Numbered from the stretch's first letter, positions 43,749-53,005 are shown. The stretch is DNA of 64,000 nucleotides from Celerinatantimonas sp046054165 (GCF_046054165.1 NZ_JBFNXK010000002.1:1-64000), one strand, 5' to 3'. Made by a program: numbers and translations. Notes: generated from the sequence alone by a model not told the origin.

Positions 43749-46217
43749 TTAAATCTCCTGCTTCCAGTTGAGCGTTCTTAAAATATCAGCAAATACTCCG
43801 GCAGCTGTTACTGCACTGCCCGCACCATACCCGCGTAAAACCAGAGGCAATGGCTGATAGTAACGACTATAAAAAGCCAATGCATTTTCACCATCTTTAA
43901 CCCGGAACAACGGTTCACTCTCCCCAACCATTTGAATACTGACCCGACATTGACCATTATCAATCTGGCCGACATAGCGCAGGACTTTTTGGGTCGCCTG
44001 AGCTTGTTTCGATAACTCCGCAAAATAAGGATCCGCGCCATCCAGTCTCGCCAAAAAATCATCGACCGAACCAGAGCAATCAAATCCAGGCGGCAACGCC
44101 GGCTCTACCACAATATCGTCCAAATCCAGCATCATCCCGGCTTCTCGAGCCAGAATCAATAATTTTCGGGCGACATCCGTCCCCGCTAAATCATCCCTTG
44201 GATCCGGCTCGGTAAAACCATTTTCCCGAGCGAGACGAGTCGCATCCGAAAAACGCATTCCTTCATCTAATTTACCAAAGATATAAGATAGAGAACCGGA
44301 TAAAATACCGTTAAACTGCTGCAGTTGATCCCCAGCTTTGAGCAAATTCTGTAAATTTTCAATCACCGGCAGTCCAGCACCGACATTGGTATCATAAAGG
44401 AATTTCCGACCATGAGTCAGCGCTCGCTGACGCAGTTCCCGATAATAATTAATATCCCCGGTATTGGCCTTTTTATTAGCCGTTACCACATGGAATCCCT
44501 GCTCCAAAAACTCGGTATATTCCAGGGCAATAGCATCACTACTGGTACAATCGACAATCACAGGATTGATTAAATGACTCTGTCGAACCAAGTCCGCTAC
44601 CGTTTTAATATCGAATCCACCATTTTCAGGTGTATCAGCGAGCAACTGTTGCCAATTTGATAAATCTAAGCCATCCGTATCTGTCACTAAAGTCCGACTA
44701 TTTGCAATTCCACAGACCCGCAACCCAATCTGCTGTGTCAGTAAATGGCTCTGCTGGGCATGGATTTGCTCAATCAGAGCCCCACCGACGCCACCGACCC
44801 CGATGATAAACAGATCGACATAATGGCGACTGTTAAATAAATTCTGATGACAAGCCTGAACGGCTTCTTCACTTTTACTTTCAGCCACCACCGCCGAAAT
44901 TGAACGTTCTGATGACCCTTGCGCAATCGCAACAATATTGACCGAGACTTGAGCCAGTGCTGTAAAGAAACGCGCTGCAACCCCTTTGCTGGAGCGCATT
45001 TGATCCCCAATCAAAGAAATAATCGCTAAATGCTCCACACTCTCGACGGGTTCCAATAACTGGTTTTTTAATTCCAGTTCAAACTCATCGCTTAAACACT
45101 GCTGTGCTCGCAGCGCATCAACACTGTGAATACAAAAGCTAATGCTATATTCCGAAGACGACTGCGTGATTAATACGACCGAGATCTGTTCACGTGCCAT
45201 ACAAGAAAATACTCGACCCGACATTCCAGCCATGCCTTTCATTCCCGGGCCAGATACAGTCAACATGGTTAAATGACTCAGGCTGGAAATGGCTTTGACG
45301 GATTGAGTATTCGGCTGAGCCTGATACTCATCGATGAGTGTTCCCGGTGACTGGGGTTTAAAGGTATTTTTAATCAGACATGGGATTTGATACTGCGAGA
45401 TAGGTGCAATGGTTCTGGGATGTAAAACTTTGGCGCCAAAATAAGACAGTTCCATCGCCTCAGCATAACTTAAATGACTCAGCAGCTTGGCATCAGAAAC
45501 CAACCTCGGATCACAGTTATAAACCCCATCGACATCGGTCCAAATTTCACAACAATCGGCATTAATACACGCAGCCAACACGGCCGCACTATAATCCGAA
45601 CCGTTGCGACCTAATACAACCGCTTCTCCCTGTGCATCCCCGGCGGTAAAACCGGGCATGAGATAAATCTGCAACGGATCAAATGCGTAATTGCCAAAAC
45701 GAGCTCGACTTTCAGTAATATCGACACTCGCCTCAAGTATATCGCCTTGACCGGCCAACATCAGGCATGGATCGATGATCGTCGCAGGTTGTTGGCGCAC
45801 CATCAACAACGCCTGCATGCAGGCAATAGAGAGTTGCTCCCCGCTGCACAGAATCGCCGCCTGCGTTTTTTCAGGTGAACAATTCAGCATTTGCATCCCC
45901 TGACAAAATTGCTGCAATTGTAGTAATTTTTCAGTCACTAATTCCTGAACTTTCTGATATGGATAATCAGGGTAGGTTTCTTTCAACCCGGTCAATAAAG
46001 TAGTGAATATTTGCCGAATATGATTAAGCGACACTTCCGTTTGCTGGGTATCACCAACCTGTTCAATAAGTGCAACCAATGCATTAGTCACGCCAGCCGG
46101 GGCAGACAATACGACGGCGACAGGAGTCTGGCGATATGTGTTGAGAATGATATCCGCAACCCGATTAAAGCGCTCGGCATCGGCCAGCGAAGATCCCCCA
46201 AACTTTAAAACCCTCAT
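43749..46217 (-). CDS. thrA: Bifunctional aspartokinase I/homoserine dehydrogenase I
   Basis: Fused enzyme catalysing the first and third steps from aspartate to threonine. The aspartokinase domain begins LKFGGSSLAD (residues 4-13). ACT-type regulatory modules occupy about 310-460, which implies threonine feedback. The homoserine dehydrogenase part starts with the dinucleotide motif GVGGVGGALIEQI (near 475) and ends with GYGAGSAVTAAGVFADILR. The 822-residue length equals E. coli ThrA. Expression is controlled by the leader and attenuator upstream. Confidence 0.97.
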   Translation of the reverse strand: MRVLKFGGSSLADAERFNRVADIILNTYRQTPVAVVLSAPAGVTNALVALIEQVGDTQQTEVSLNHIRQIFTTLLTGLKETYPDYPYQKVQELVTEKLLQLQQFCQGMQMLNCSPEKTQAAILCSGEQLSIACMQALLMVRQQPATIIDPCLMLAGQGDILEASVDITESRARFGNYAFDPLQIYLMPGFTAGDAQGEAVVLGRNGSDYSAAVLAACINADCCEIWTDVDGVYNCDPRLVSDAKLLSHLSYAEAMELSYFGAKVLHPRTIAPISQYQIPCLIKNTFKPQSPGTLIDEYQAQPNTQSVKAISSLSHLTMLTVSGPGMKGMAGMSGRVFSCMAREQISVVLITQSSSEYSISFCIHSVDALRAQQCLSDEFELELKNQLLEPVESVEHLAIISLIGDQMRSSKGVAARFFTALAQVSVNIVAIAQGSSERSISAVVAESKSEEAVQACHQNLFNSRHYVDLFIIGVGGVGGALIEQIHAQQSHLLTQQIGLRVCGIANSRTLVTDTDGLDLSNWQQLLADTPENGGFDIKTVADLVRQSHLINPVIVDCTSSDAIALEYTEFLEQGFHVVTANKKANTGDINYYRELRQRALTHGRKFLYDTNVGAGLPVIENLQNLLKAGDQLQQFNGILSGSLSYIFGKLDEGMRFSDATRLARENGFTEPDPRDDLAGTDVARKLLILAREAGMMLDLDDIVVEPALPPGFDCSGSVDDFLARLDGADPYFAELSKQAQATQKVLRYVGQIDNGQCRVSIQMVGESEPLFRVKDGENALAFYSRYYQPLPLVLRGYGAGSAVTAAGVFADILRTLNWKQEI

Positions 46218-46242
46218 TCTGTGCTTCTCCCTGATTTTTAAC

Positions 46243-46273
46243 CAAAAAAAAGCCCGCTTGACGGCGGGCTTTT
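46243..46273 (-). terminator. thr operon attenuator (rho-independent terminator)
   Basis: AGCCCGC and GCGGGCT (46251-46257 and 46264-46270) form a seven-base GC-rich stem, extended by A-T pairs, with a run of seven T on the minus strand just before the thrA start region. It lies 18 bases past the thrL stop, the position of an attenuator. Confidence 0.9.
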
Positions 46274-46290
46274 GTAATTTGCTGAGGTTA

Positions 46291-46365
46291 TTACCAGCCC
46301 GATTTGCTCCCAGTCATGGTGCAAATAATGGTGGTGGTAATGGTCAAGATAACTGTTGTAATCAT
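46291..46365 (-). CDS. thrL: thr operon leader peptide
   Basis: A 24-codon frame reading M-ITTVILTITTT-IICTMTG-SKSGW in order. Eight Thr and five Ile codons fill the first 18 positions. Stalling at these codons when charged tRNA-Thr or tRNA-Ile is short would prevent the terminator that follows and let thrABC be read. Length and composition resemble the E. coli thr leader, although the sequence is not identical. Confidence 0.92.
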   Translation of the reverse strand: MITTVILTITTTIICTMTGSKSGW

Positions 46366-46388
46366 GAAAATCCTCGTGAATGTGTCCA

Positions 46389-46416
46389 TACGATTAAACA
46401 AGCCATCTTAATTGTC
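46389..46416 (-). promoter_or_regulatory. Candidate promoter of the thr operon
   Basis: On the minus strand a perfect -35 TTGACA (46416-46411) is followed after 16 bases by TAATCG, a moderate -10. The transcript would start about 15-20 bases before the thrL ATG. The -35 is convincing; the -10 is not. Confidence 0.55.
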
Positions 46417-46902
46417 AAGTGCAAATCAAATTTAGAGCCATATTCATACTCGATACGTCACACTGTAAAACCTAAAACCATCGAGATATACAGATTTTTA
46501 TCTGGTTACATATCGAATTATCTTATGTTTATACTATAAAAAAACATAGTACAGAAATTACTGCTAAACCTTAAACAATCGTTCTCTAAGCAATTTATCG
46601 GTTCACTCAATCGATGACCAATCAACTTAAATAAGGGCTCTCCATGCCACATAGCCAGCGATGAGCCTTATCACCGCTCTTTATCTCACACCGGTTCCGA
46701 ATACCAATTTGTTATCTTAATAAATTCAACCGACCATCAAACGCAATCTCCATAAAAGGCGTTAAAATATCCGTTTCAAACTATATCTAAAACTGATTTA
46801 TTGCACGATTCATACGGAACATTTAGAGTTTGTTAAGCGGACAAAAAGCAAGCAATTCCACGGAGAATACGTCATAATAAAAACAGGTTGAGGGGCTCAG
46901 AA
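46417..46902. other. Intergenic region between thrL and the envelope-protein gene
   Basis: Nearly 490 bases, A/T-rich, between divergently read genes. No gene could be supported. A CATAAT element at 46873-46878 might be the -10 of the downstream gene, but no matching -35 was found. Confidence 0.5.
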
Positions 46903-47454
46903 ATGAATCGAATAGTTGGATGGATAATCACAGGGATCGGATTCAGTATAGGATTATCACCCGCCTATGCTGCAGACTTGTCATGGCTTAATTCGCTGAC
47001 CGATAAAGATCATTGGTATCTTTATCCAAAGTCATCCACAACGACCCTACCGCCTCTGAATCAAAAATATATGGCTTCAGGTGTTCATGTATTGGGGGGA
47101 TATCAAAGTAAATTACCCGCTAATCTACACTGGTTTGTCGAAGCAGGGATCCAACTCAGTGACTCGGCATCTGACTCCGATATAGCCACTCAACAAGGAT
47201 TCAATCTAGCCACCGGTCTACGTTATACGCCAATCGACTCTTTAGTAATTTCGGGGCAAATATTACACCCTAAATCTAAAGATACCTTCACTGAGTTCAA
47301 TGACCATAGTCTATTTAATTTGGACATGCAATTACAGGGAACTTACATCTTCCCACAACGGATTGCCATTCAGGCCAGCTACTGGTACCAAACTATTCCA
47401 GCCACTTCACTCATTGATCAGCAACTGAATATCGGACTGAATTATCATTTTTGA
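46903..47454 (+). CDS. Putative small outer-membrane beta-barrel protein
   Basis: I do not recognise a named family. The 183-residue precursor has a Sec signal peptide (about 1-25, cut near AYA). The mature part alternates polar and hydrophobic residues in strand-like stretches (HWFVEAGIQL, FNLATGLRYTP, LFNLDMQLQGTYIF, RIAIQASYWYQT) and ends LNIGLNYHF, with the C-terminal Phe of BAM-inserted proteins. About eight strands would fit. The ATG at 46903 has GAGGGG upstream; an in-frame TTG at 46888 is less likely. It is monocistronic and converges on the DUF3293 gene. Confidence 0.65.
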   Translation: MNRIVGWIITGIGFSIGLSPAYAADLSWLNSLTDKDHWYLYPKSSTTTLPPLNQKYMASGVHVLGGYQSKLPANLHWFVEAGIQLSDSASDSDIATQQGFNLATGLRYTPIDSLVISGQILHPKSKDTFTEFNDHSLFNLDMQLQGTYIFPQRIAIQASYWYQTIPATSLIDQQLNIGLNYHF

Positions 47455-47480
47455 ATCCATCAATTTAAATCACCCTGCGA

Positions 47481-47960
47481 TCAAAAATGCCGTTTTAAAT
47501 ACCGACTGATACTCACCGAATAACGCCAATGTTGGCTTAGAAGGCCAAGTTTGGGCACCGCATAACGTCCCCGATTCCGAGTCATACATAAAAACAGTCG
47601 CCCCTGACGATCACAGTAATAAAAGGCTAACTGCCGAAATAATTTCGCCAGAAAACGTCCCTGTGTACAAGTTATCGGGACCAAAAAGCTATACTCCGCA
47701 TGAGAATAATCAAAACTCGCCCCCCAGATGACCTGATAGGCATGACCACGGACCCGTAAGACCCGCAACAATCGCGATCGGTTAGATTGATTTTGCCATC
47801 GGGAACAATTCATCCCATAAGGATTATCTGCCGTGATAATAACGCCAGAGTGTATTTGCTGCCGAGAATCAGAAACAAATTCCAAGGTTTGATACTTCTG
47901 CCAGAGCGCTGATTCACCTAATGATTCTTTTGTCAAAATAAATCCGTAGTTTTTTTTCAT
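47481..47960 (-). CDS. DUF3293-like hypothetical protein
   Basis: A soluble 159-residue basic protein. SGVIITADNPYGMNCS (about 38-53) and VIWGASFDYSHAEYSFLVP (about 78-96) resemble conserved stretches of DUF3293 as I remember it; no reaction is known for that family. It is divergent from arcA, and a perfect FNR-type box lies ten bases before its ATG, so oxygen-dependent control is possible. Confidence 0.6.
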   Translation of the reverse strand: MKKNYGFILTKESLGESALWQKYQTLEFVSDSRQQIHSGVIITADNPYGMNCSRWQNQSNRSRLLRVLRVRGHAYQVIWGASFDYSHAEYSFLVPITCTQGRFLAKLFRQLAFYYCDRQGRLFLCMTRNRGRYAVPKLGLLSQHWRYSVSISRYLKRHF

Positions 47961-47969
47961 AAATCCAGA

Positions 47970-47983
47970 TTGATTTGTATCAA
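47970..47983. promoter_or_regulatory. FNR-type box between the DUF3293 gene and arcA
   Basis: TTGAT-TTGT-ATCAA is an exact match to the FNR consensus TTGAT-N4-ATCAA. It lies 10 bases before the DUF3293 start, where it would repress, and 275 bases before arcA, where it could activate a distal promoter. E. coli arcA is also FNR-activated from promoters far upstream of the gene. Confidence 0.6.
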
Positions 47984-48258
47984 AATCAAGTAAAAAATTA
48001 GCTACCTTTTATGAACTCAAGTTGTTATATCTCTGTTAAGTACATAGAATAATGCTCATCTACAAAGAATATGAATGTTAACTGAATATCATTCAAAATA
48101 GTAACGCTGGCGCACATATACCACTCATCGTTGTATCCATCGCAGCTTTATTAACAAAAAAACAACATATAAACTCAGTTAACTCAAGTAACAGGCGATC
48201 TCTGACCAGCCTAAACTGCGACCGAATTTAGTTTATTTATTTTTAGTTGAGGAAGACC

Positions 48259-48975
48259 ATGACACCAAACATCTTGATCGTCGAGGATGAACTGGTCACA
48301 CGTAATACCTTAAAGAGCATATTTGAAGCCGAGGGCTATAACGTGTTGGAAGCCAATGATGGAGCAGAAATGAATACGCTGCTTGAATCAAATACGATTC
48401 ATTTAATCATCATGGATATCAATCTACCAGGAAAAAATGGCTTGTTACTAGCCCGAGAACTCCGTGATAAAGAACAGATTGCATTAATGTTTTTAACGGG
48501 TCGGGATAACGAAGTTGATAAAATTCTGGGATTAGAAATCGGCGCGGATGACTACATCACCAAACCGTTCAACCCCCGTGAATTAACCATCCGGGCCCGA
48601 AATTTACTCAATCGTACGGTTCATAATCAAGCTCATGTTGAAGAAGGCCATGCGGTGGATGCCTATCATTTCAATGGATGGACTCTGGATATAAATAGCC
48701 GCTCACTGATTAGTCCCAATGGCGATGGCTACAAACTGCCTCGTAGTGAATTCCGAGCCATGTTACATTTTGTTGAAAATCCGGGACAAATTCAAACGCG
48801 TGCCGAGCTATTGAAAAAAATGACCGGACGGGAACTGAAACCTCATGACCGAACCGTTGATGTCACCATTCGACGCATTCGAAAACATTTTGAATCTGTC
48901 CCCGAGACACCGGAAATCATAGCCACCATTCATGGCGAGGGATATCGATTCTGTGGCGATCTGGAACAGCTTTAA
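48259..48975 (+). CDS. arcA: Aerobic respiration control response regulator ArcA
   Basis: OmpR-family regulator that represses respiratory genes when quinones are reduced. The ATG at 48259, with GAGGAAG upstream, gives 238 residues as in E. coli. The receiver domain has the phospho-Asp in LIIMDINLPGKNG (near 54), Thr in MFLTGRD and Lys in YITKPFNP. The winged helix follows (about 135-232, LKPHDRTVDVTIRRIRKHFE). A terminator lies just downstream. The cognate sensor ArcB is not in the window. Confidence 0.97.
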   Translation: MTPNILIVEDELVTRNTLKSIFEAEGYNVLEANDGAEMNTLLESNTIHLIIMDINLPGKNGLLLARELRDKEQIALMFLTGRDNEVDKILGLEIGADDYITKPFNPRELTIRARNLLNRTVHNQAHVEEGHAVDAYHFNGWTLDINSRSLISPNGDGYKLPRSEFRAMLHFVENPGQIQTRAELLKKMTGRELKPHDRTVDVTIRRIRKHFESVPETPEIIATIHGEGYRFCGDLEQL

Positions 48976-48980
48976 CCGTC

Positions 48981-49006
48981 AAACCCGCTTATAAGCGGGT
49001 TTTTTT
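48981..49006 (+). terminator. Rho-independent terminator of arcA
   Basis: AACCCGCTT and AAGCGGGTT form a perfect nine-base stem with a two-base spacer and are followed by seven T. It begins six bases past the arcA stop. Confidence 0.92.
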
Positions 49007-49150
49007 ATGATTTTATTTAACATCTACTAACCCTGAATGTCACAAATATCGAAATGAGAATAATTAAGATTAATCAACAAAATGCCAAAATTTTGATCAA
49101 GATAATACTTTATTGTAATTTTTTTACATCACCATCGAGTATTGATCCTG

Positions 49151-49156
49151 TATAAT
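49151..49156 (+). promoter_or_regulatory. -10 element of the likely pykF promoter
   Basis: A perfect TATAAT lies 46 bases before the pykF ATG. No good -35 is found 16-18 bases upstream, so activation by another factor may be needed. Confidence 0.45.
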
Positions 49157-49201
49157 GGCCTCAGATTGACGACTGACATTCTCATCTGGAGAAACTTTTT
49201 C

Positions 49202-50614
49202 ATGAAAAAAACTAAGATCGTTTGTACTATCGGACCAAAATCCGAACCTAAAGAAGTATTGAGTAAATTAGTCAATGCAGGCATGAACGTCATGCGCCTG
49301 AACTTCTCTCATGGCGATTATGAAGAACATGGTGGCCGGATTAACACGCTACGGGAAATCATGGCAGAAACCGGAAAAAGCGTTGCAATTCTTCTAGATA
49401 CAAAAGGTCCAGAAATCCGGACAATGAAACTGGAAGGGGGTAATGACGTTTCTCTGGTATCCGGGCAAGAATTCACATTTACAACAGACCAAAGTGTTAT
49501 CGGCAATGCCAATCGAGTTGCAGTAACCTATCCTGGTTTTGCACACGATCTACGTGTAGGTAATATGATTCTGGTAGACGACGGTCTATTAGAAATGGAA
49601 GTGACTTCAGTCACTGATGAAGAAGTTATCTGTAAAGTCCTCAATAATGGGGATTTAGGTGAAAACAAAGGGGTGAACTTACCGAGTGTAAGTGTTTCGC
49701 TCCCTGCTCTGGCAGAAAAAGATAAACGTGACCTGATTTTTGGTTGTGAACAAGGTGTTGATTTCATCGCCGCCTCATTTATCCGTAAAAAAGAAGATGT
49801 ACTGGAAATCCGCGCCCTGTTAAAAGCTAACGGCGGTGAAGATATTCAAATCATCTCTAAAATTGAAAACCAGGAAGGCGTTGATAACTTCGATGAAATT
49901 CTGGCAGCATCGGATGGGATCATGGTTGCCCGTGGTGACTTAGGGGTTGAAATTCCTGTTGAAGAAGTGATCTTCGCACAGAAAATGATGATTGAGAAAT
50001 GTAACCAGGCTCGTAAACTGGTTATCACAGCGACTCAAATGCTGGATTCAATGATCAAAAACCCTCGTCCAACTCGTGCCGAAGCGGGCGATGTTGCTAA
50101 CGCTATTCTCGATGGTACTGATGCGGTGATGTTGTCTGGTGAATCAGCTAAAGGGAAATATCCTGTTGAAGCTGTGAAAATTATGGCAACTATCTGTGAA
50201 CGTACAGACGCCGTTATGACTTCAAAATTAGATCCAGCACATGATAGTGGTCGTCTGCGGATTACTGAAGCCGTTTGTAAAGGTGCCGTTGAAACTTCAG
50301 AAAAACTGAGTGCACCGCTGATCATCGTTGCAACTCAAGGTGGTAAATCAGCTAAATCCATTCGTAAATATTTCCCTCAAGCGAATATTCTAGCGATCAC
50401 CACGAATCCTAAAATTGCTAAACAGCTGTGCCTGTCCAAAGGGGTTCAATCTTATTTGGTTGATGCCATTGAAAGCACTGATAATTTCTACCATATCGGT
50501 AAAGATATTGCTCTGGAAACAGGTTTAGCGAAAAAAGGTGATATCGTGGTTATGGTTTCTGGTGCCTTGGTTCCATCAGGAACAACTAACACTGCATCAG
50601 TTCACGTTCTTTAA
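49202..50614 (+). CDS. pykF: Pyruvate kinase I
   Basis: Glycolytic enzyme that makes pyruvate and ATP from phosphoenolpyruvate. The ATG at 49202 gives 470 residues, equal to E. coli PykF. The active-site Arg is in VMRLNFSHG (about 30-38); the catalytic Lys and metal Glu are in IISKIENQEGVDNFDEI (about 217-233). The signature GDLGVEIP (near 244) and the C-terminal allosteric domain, which in PykF binds fructose 1,6-bisphosphate, are intact. It is monocistronic with its own terminator. Codon use looks adapted to high expression. Confidence 0.97.
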   Translation: MKKTKIVCTIGPKSEPKEVLSKLVNAGMNVMRLNFSHGDYEEHGGRINTLREIMAETGKSVAILLDTKGPEIRTMKLEGGNDVSLVSGQEFTFTTDQSVIGNANRVAVTYPGFAHDLRVGNMILVDDGLLEMEVTSVTDEEVICKVLNNGDLGENKGVNLPSVSVSLPALAEKDKRDLIFGCEQGVDFIAASFIRKKEDVLEIRALLKANGGEDIQIISKIENQEGVDNFDEILAASDGIMVARGDLGVEIPVEEVIFAQKMMIEKCNQARKLVITATQMLDSMIKNPRPTRAEAGDVANAILDGTDAVMLSGESAKGKYPVEAVKIMATICERTDAVMTSKLDPAHDSGRLRITEAVCKGAVETSEKLSAPLIIVATQGGKSAKSIRKYFPQANILAITTNPKIAKQLCLSKGVQSYLVDAIESTDNFYHIGKDIALETGLAKKGDIVVMVSGALVPSGTTNTASVHVL

Positions 50615-50656
50615 TCAAAGCCGTGTCACACCATAGCTAATTTGTATTTTTGACTG

Positions 50657-50686
50657 AAAAGAGGAAGCATCAGCTTCCTCTTTTTT
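50657..50686 (+). terminator. Rho-independent terminator of pykF
   Basis: GAGGAAGC and GCTTCCTC form a perfect eight-base stem with a four-base loop, preceded by AAAA and followed by six T, 42 bases past pykF. Confidence 0.92.
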
Positions 50687-51168
50687 ATGACGTATTCAAA
50701 CTGCACACTCTACCTCCGCCCTTTATGTTTAATCGGCCAAGGTCTCACATAAGAAGCTTCAGTGAGCATTCCAGATCACAACAGCCCATCCACATAAATG
50801 CTCCGTTAACATAAGTTCCTGAACATGTCCAATAGGATGCATGGCGCTACAGAGCAATAAAAAAGGACCAAACAACTTTTATACGTAGGGATAGCTATGA
50901 GATTAAATGTATTGGGACGACTTTCTCCTAAAACGCATCCTATAAAATAGCGCTCATTTATATGAGGACTAATTTTTGACTTAAAAATCCATCATTTTGC
51001 GATGGCCCCCCCTCTAAACCACCCAGTTAAACGCACTATTGCTTAACATAGCTAACTATTTTCCTGCTACAGGAGGTATTTATCTAAAAAAACTACAAAA
51101 TCATGTAATAAAATGTCATTTATATGGAGTATTTCCGCTTGCAGATCTCCATCGCTTATTTCATTAAA
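50687..51168. other. Long intergenic region upstream of olsF
   Basis: Nearly 480 bases between the pykF terminator and the Pho-box. A 17-codon frame (50897-50950, GGG six bases before its ATG) is too short to call. A weak CCATC/GATGG dyad lies near 50990. Nothing else stands out; an unrecognised small RNA is possible. Confidence 0.5.
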
Positions 51169-51197
51169 CTGCCATGTTACTGTTACTTAGTTGTCAC
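51169..51197 (+). promoter_or_regulatory. Triple Pho-box upstream of olsF
   Basis: Three direct repeats with an exact 11-base period: CTGCCAT, CTGTTAC and TTGTCAC, separated by the four-base A/T-rich spacers GTTA and TTAG. The PhoB consensus is CTGTCAT with the same spacing. It ends 44 bases before the olsF ATG, where it would cover the -35 region of a PhoB-activated promoter. Confidence 0.75.
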
Positions 51198-51241
51198 AAA
51201 ATATTCGTAGTCTGAACCTACATAGATAGGAGGATGACTCT

Positions 51242-53005
51242 ATGTTTTCTGTCGACGAAATACTGCAGCAACACTTTCCGACATTACAAACCAAACCTCG
51301 TCGCTATTCACTCTTTCGGCAGCTGTTAAAGCACCTGTTATATGAAGAAAAATTTCAAACATTTGAACAATGCCATCCACAGCTAACCGGATTAGCATTT
51401 ATTGAACAAGTTTTTACCGAATTAGACTTTAGCTATCAGGTTTCGAATCGACACCGAGAGCGGATCCCTTCAGAAGGGCCCGTGATCATCGTGGCGAATC
51501 ATCCGATTGGCTCATTAGACGGACTTGCGCTACTGCACTTAGTCAGCCAAATCCGCAGCGATGCCAAAATTGTGGCGAACCAAATTTTGTCGACATTAAA
51601 ACCGCTCGACCCTTTATTACTTACAGTAGACAACATGAGTGGTCATAGCCGCCGAGCCCAATTAACAGCGATTCATCAGCATCTGGACCGACAAGGTGCA
51701 TTAATCATCTTCCCTGCTGGCGAAGTCTCACGGATTAAAAATTTACATTTTTGTGATCGGCGCTGGCAGCGGGGAGTCGTAAAAATCGCTGATAAAAGTA
51801 AAGCCCCGATTTTACCGGTGTGTGTCAAATCCCGAAATAGCTCCCTGTTTTATCTCTGCTCAATGCTTAATAAATCATTGTCGACCTTGATGCTGGTCCG
51901 TGAACTATTCTGGCACCGGGGGCAAACGATTCAACTTGCGATCGGAGATCCAATTAACTATCAAAGTTTTAGTCATACAGACTTAGACTTAGCCACCCGT
52001 GCCCAATTGCTCCGAAAACACACCTATCGTATTGGCGCTGGGAAACCCGGTATTTTTAAAACCGAGTCTGCCATTGCCCATCCTCAATTACGCCATAAGC
52101 TGAACCAAGCCATCGCCTGCTGTGAATTGCTCGGCAATACGCCAGATGGGCAACAAATCTATCTATCATCAGCACCTCATTCAGAAAGTCTACTGGCGGA
52201 ATTGGGACGACTTCGAGAATATTCATTCCGAGCGGTAGGTGAAGGAACCGGTCAACGCAGCGATACCGATCAATACGATGCTTATTACATGCACCTATTT
52301 TTATGGAATCCAACCGATCAACAGATTGTAGGGGCCTATCGTCTCACCGATAGTCAGAAAGTCATTCAACAACACGGATTGGATGGCCTTTACAGCCACA
52401 GTCTATTTGAATATCAATATCAGCAATGTGAATTTTTACAACAGGGTCTGGAATTAGGTCGCAGCTTTATCCAACCCCAATATTGGGGTCGACGCAGTCT
52501 GGATTATTTATGGCTGGGGATCGGCGCATTTCTCGCATCACGCCCCCACTATCGCTATCTTTTCGGCCCAGTCTCGATAAGTGCCAGCCTACACCCCAAA
52601 GCTCGGGATCTACTGGTCTATTTTTATCAACGTTACTTCCCAAGCCCATTTACACTGGCTAAATCTCGAAATCCATATCAATTAGAACAACGGATCCAAC
52701 ATAATCTTAGCCTGACATTTCAAGGGAATAATTACCTGAAAGATTTCACTTTGCTCAAAGCGGCACTGGCCAATATGGGGTGTGCTATTCCAACGCTCTA
52801 CAAACAATATACGGACCTTTGTCACCCTGGAGGCGTTCAGTTTATTGACTTCAACATTGATACGGATTTCAAGCAGTGTGTCGATGGTCTGGTATTAGTT
52901 GATTTGAACCAACTTAAACCCCAAAAACGCCAGCGTTATATTGATTATCATCGAACAAATCAATCCGCTGATAACCATGAATTCGTGCAATCAATTGATC
53001 AATGA
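51242..53005 (+). CDS. olsF: Bifunctional ornithine-lipid synthase OlsF
   Basis: Two-domain acyltransferase that would make ornithine lipid, a phosphorus-free membrane lipid, from ornithine and acyl-ACP. The N-terminal half (about 70-265) is PlsC/OlsA-like with the NHPIGSLDG box (near 91-99) and IIFPAGEVSR (near 157-166). The C-terminal half (about 295-560) is OlsB/GNAT-like with LREYSFRAVGEGTG, EFLQQGLELGRSFI and FGPVSISA. The 587-residue length and domain order fit OlsF of Serratia and Vibrio. AGGAGG precedes the ATG, and a triple Pho-box lies upstream, so induction by phosphate starvation is likely. Its last 92 bases overlap the opposite gene. Confidence 0.82.
   Translation: MFSVDEILQQHFPTLQTKPRRYSLFRQLLKHLLYEEKFQTFEQCHPQLTGLAFIEQVFTELDFSYQVSNRHRERIPSEGPVIIVANHPIGSLDGLALLHLVSQIRSDAKIVANQILSTLKPLDPLLLTVDNMSGHSRRAQLTAIHQHLDRQGALIIFPAGEVSRIKNLHFCDRRWQRGVVKIADKSKAPILPVCVKSRNSSLFYLCSMLNKSLSTLMLVRELFWHRGQTIQLAIGDPINYQSFSHTDLDLATRAQLLRKHTYRIGAGKPGIFKTESAIAHPQLRHKLNQAIACCELLGNTPDGQQIYLSSAPHSESLLAELGRLREYSFRAVGEGTGQRSDTDQYDAYYMHLFLWNPTDQQIVGAYRLTDSQKVIQQHGLDGLYSHSLFEYQYQQCEFLQQGLELGRSFIQPQYWGRRSLDYLWLGIGAFLASRPHYRYLFGPVSISASLHPKARDLLVYFYQRYFPSPFTLAKSRNPYQLEQRIQHNLSLTFQGNNYLKDFTLLKAALANMGCAIPTLYKQYTDLCHPGGVQFIDFNIDTDFKQCVDGLVLVDLNQLKPQKRQRYIDYHRTNQSADNHEFVQSIDQ

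Noticed and set aside
50897..50950. A 17-codon frame in the gap before olsF
   Set aside because: A GGG six bases before the ATG is suggestive, but the frame is too short and has no leader-like codon bias.
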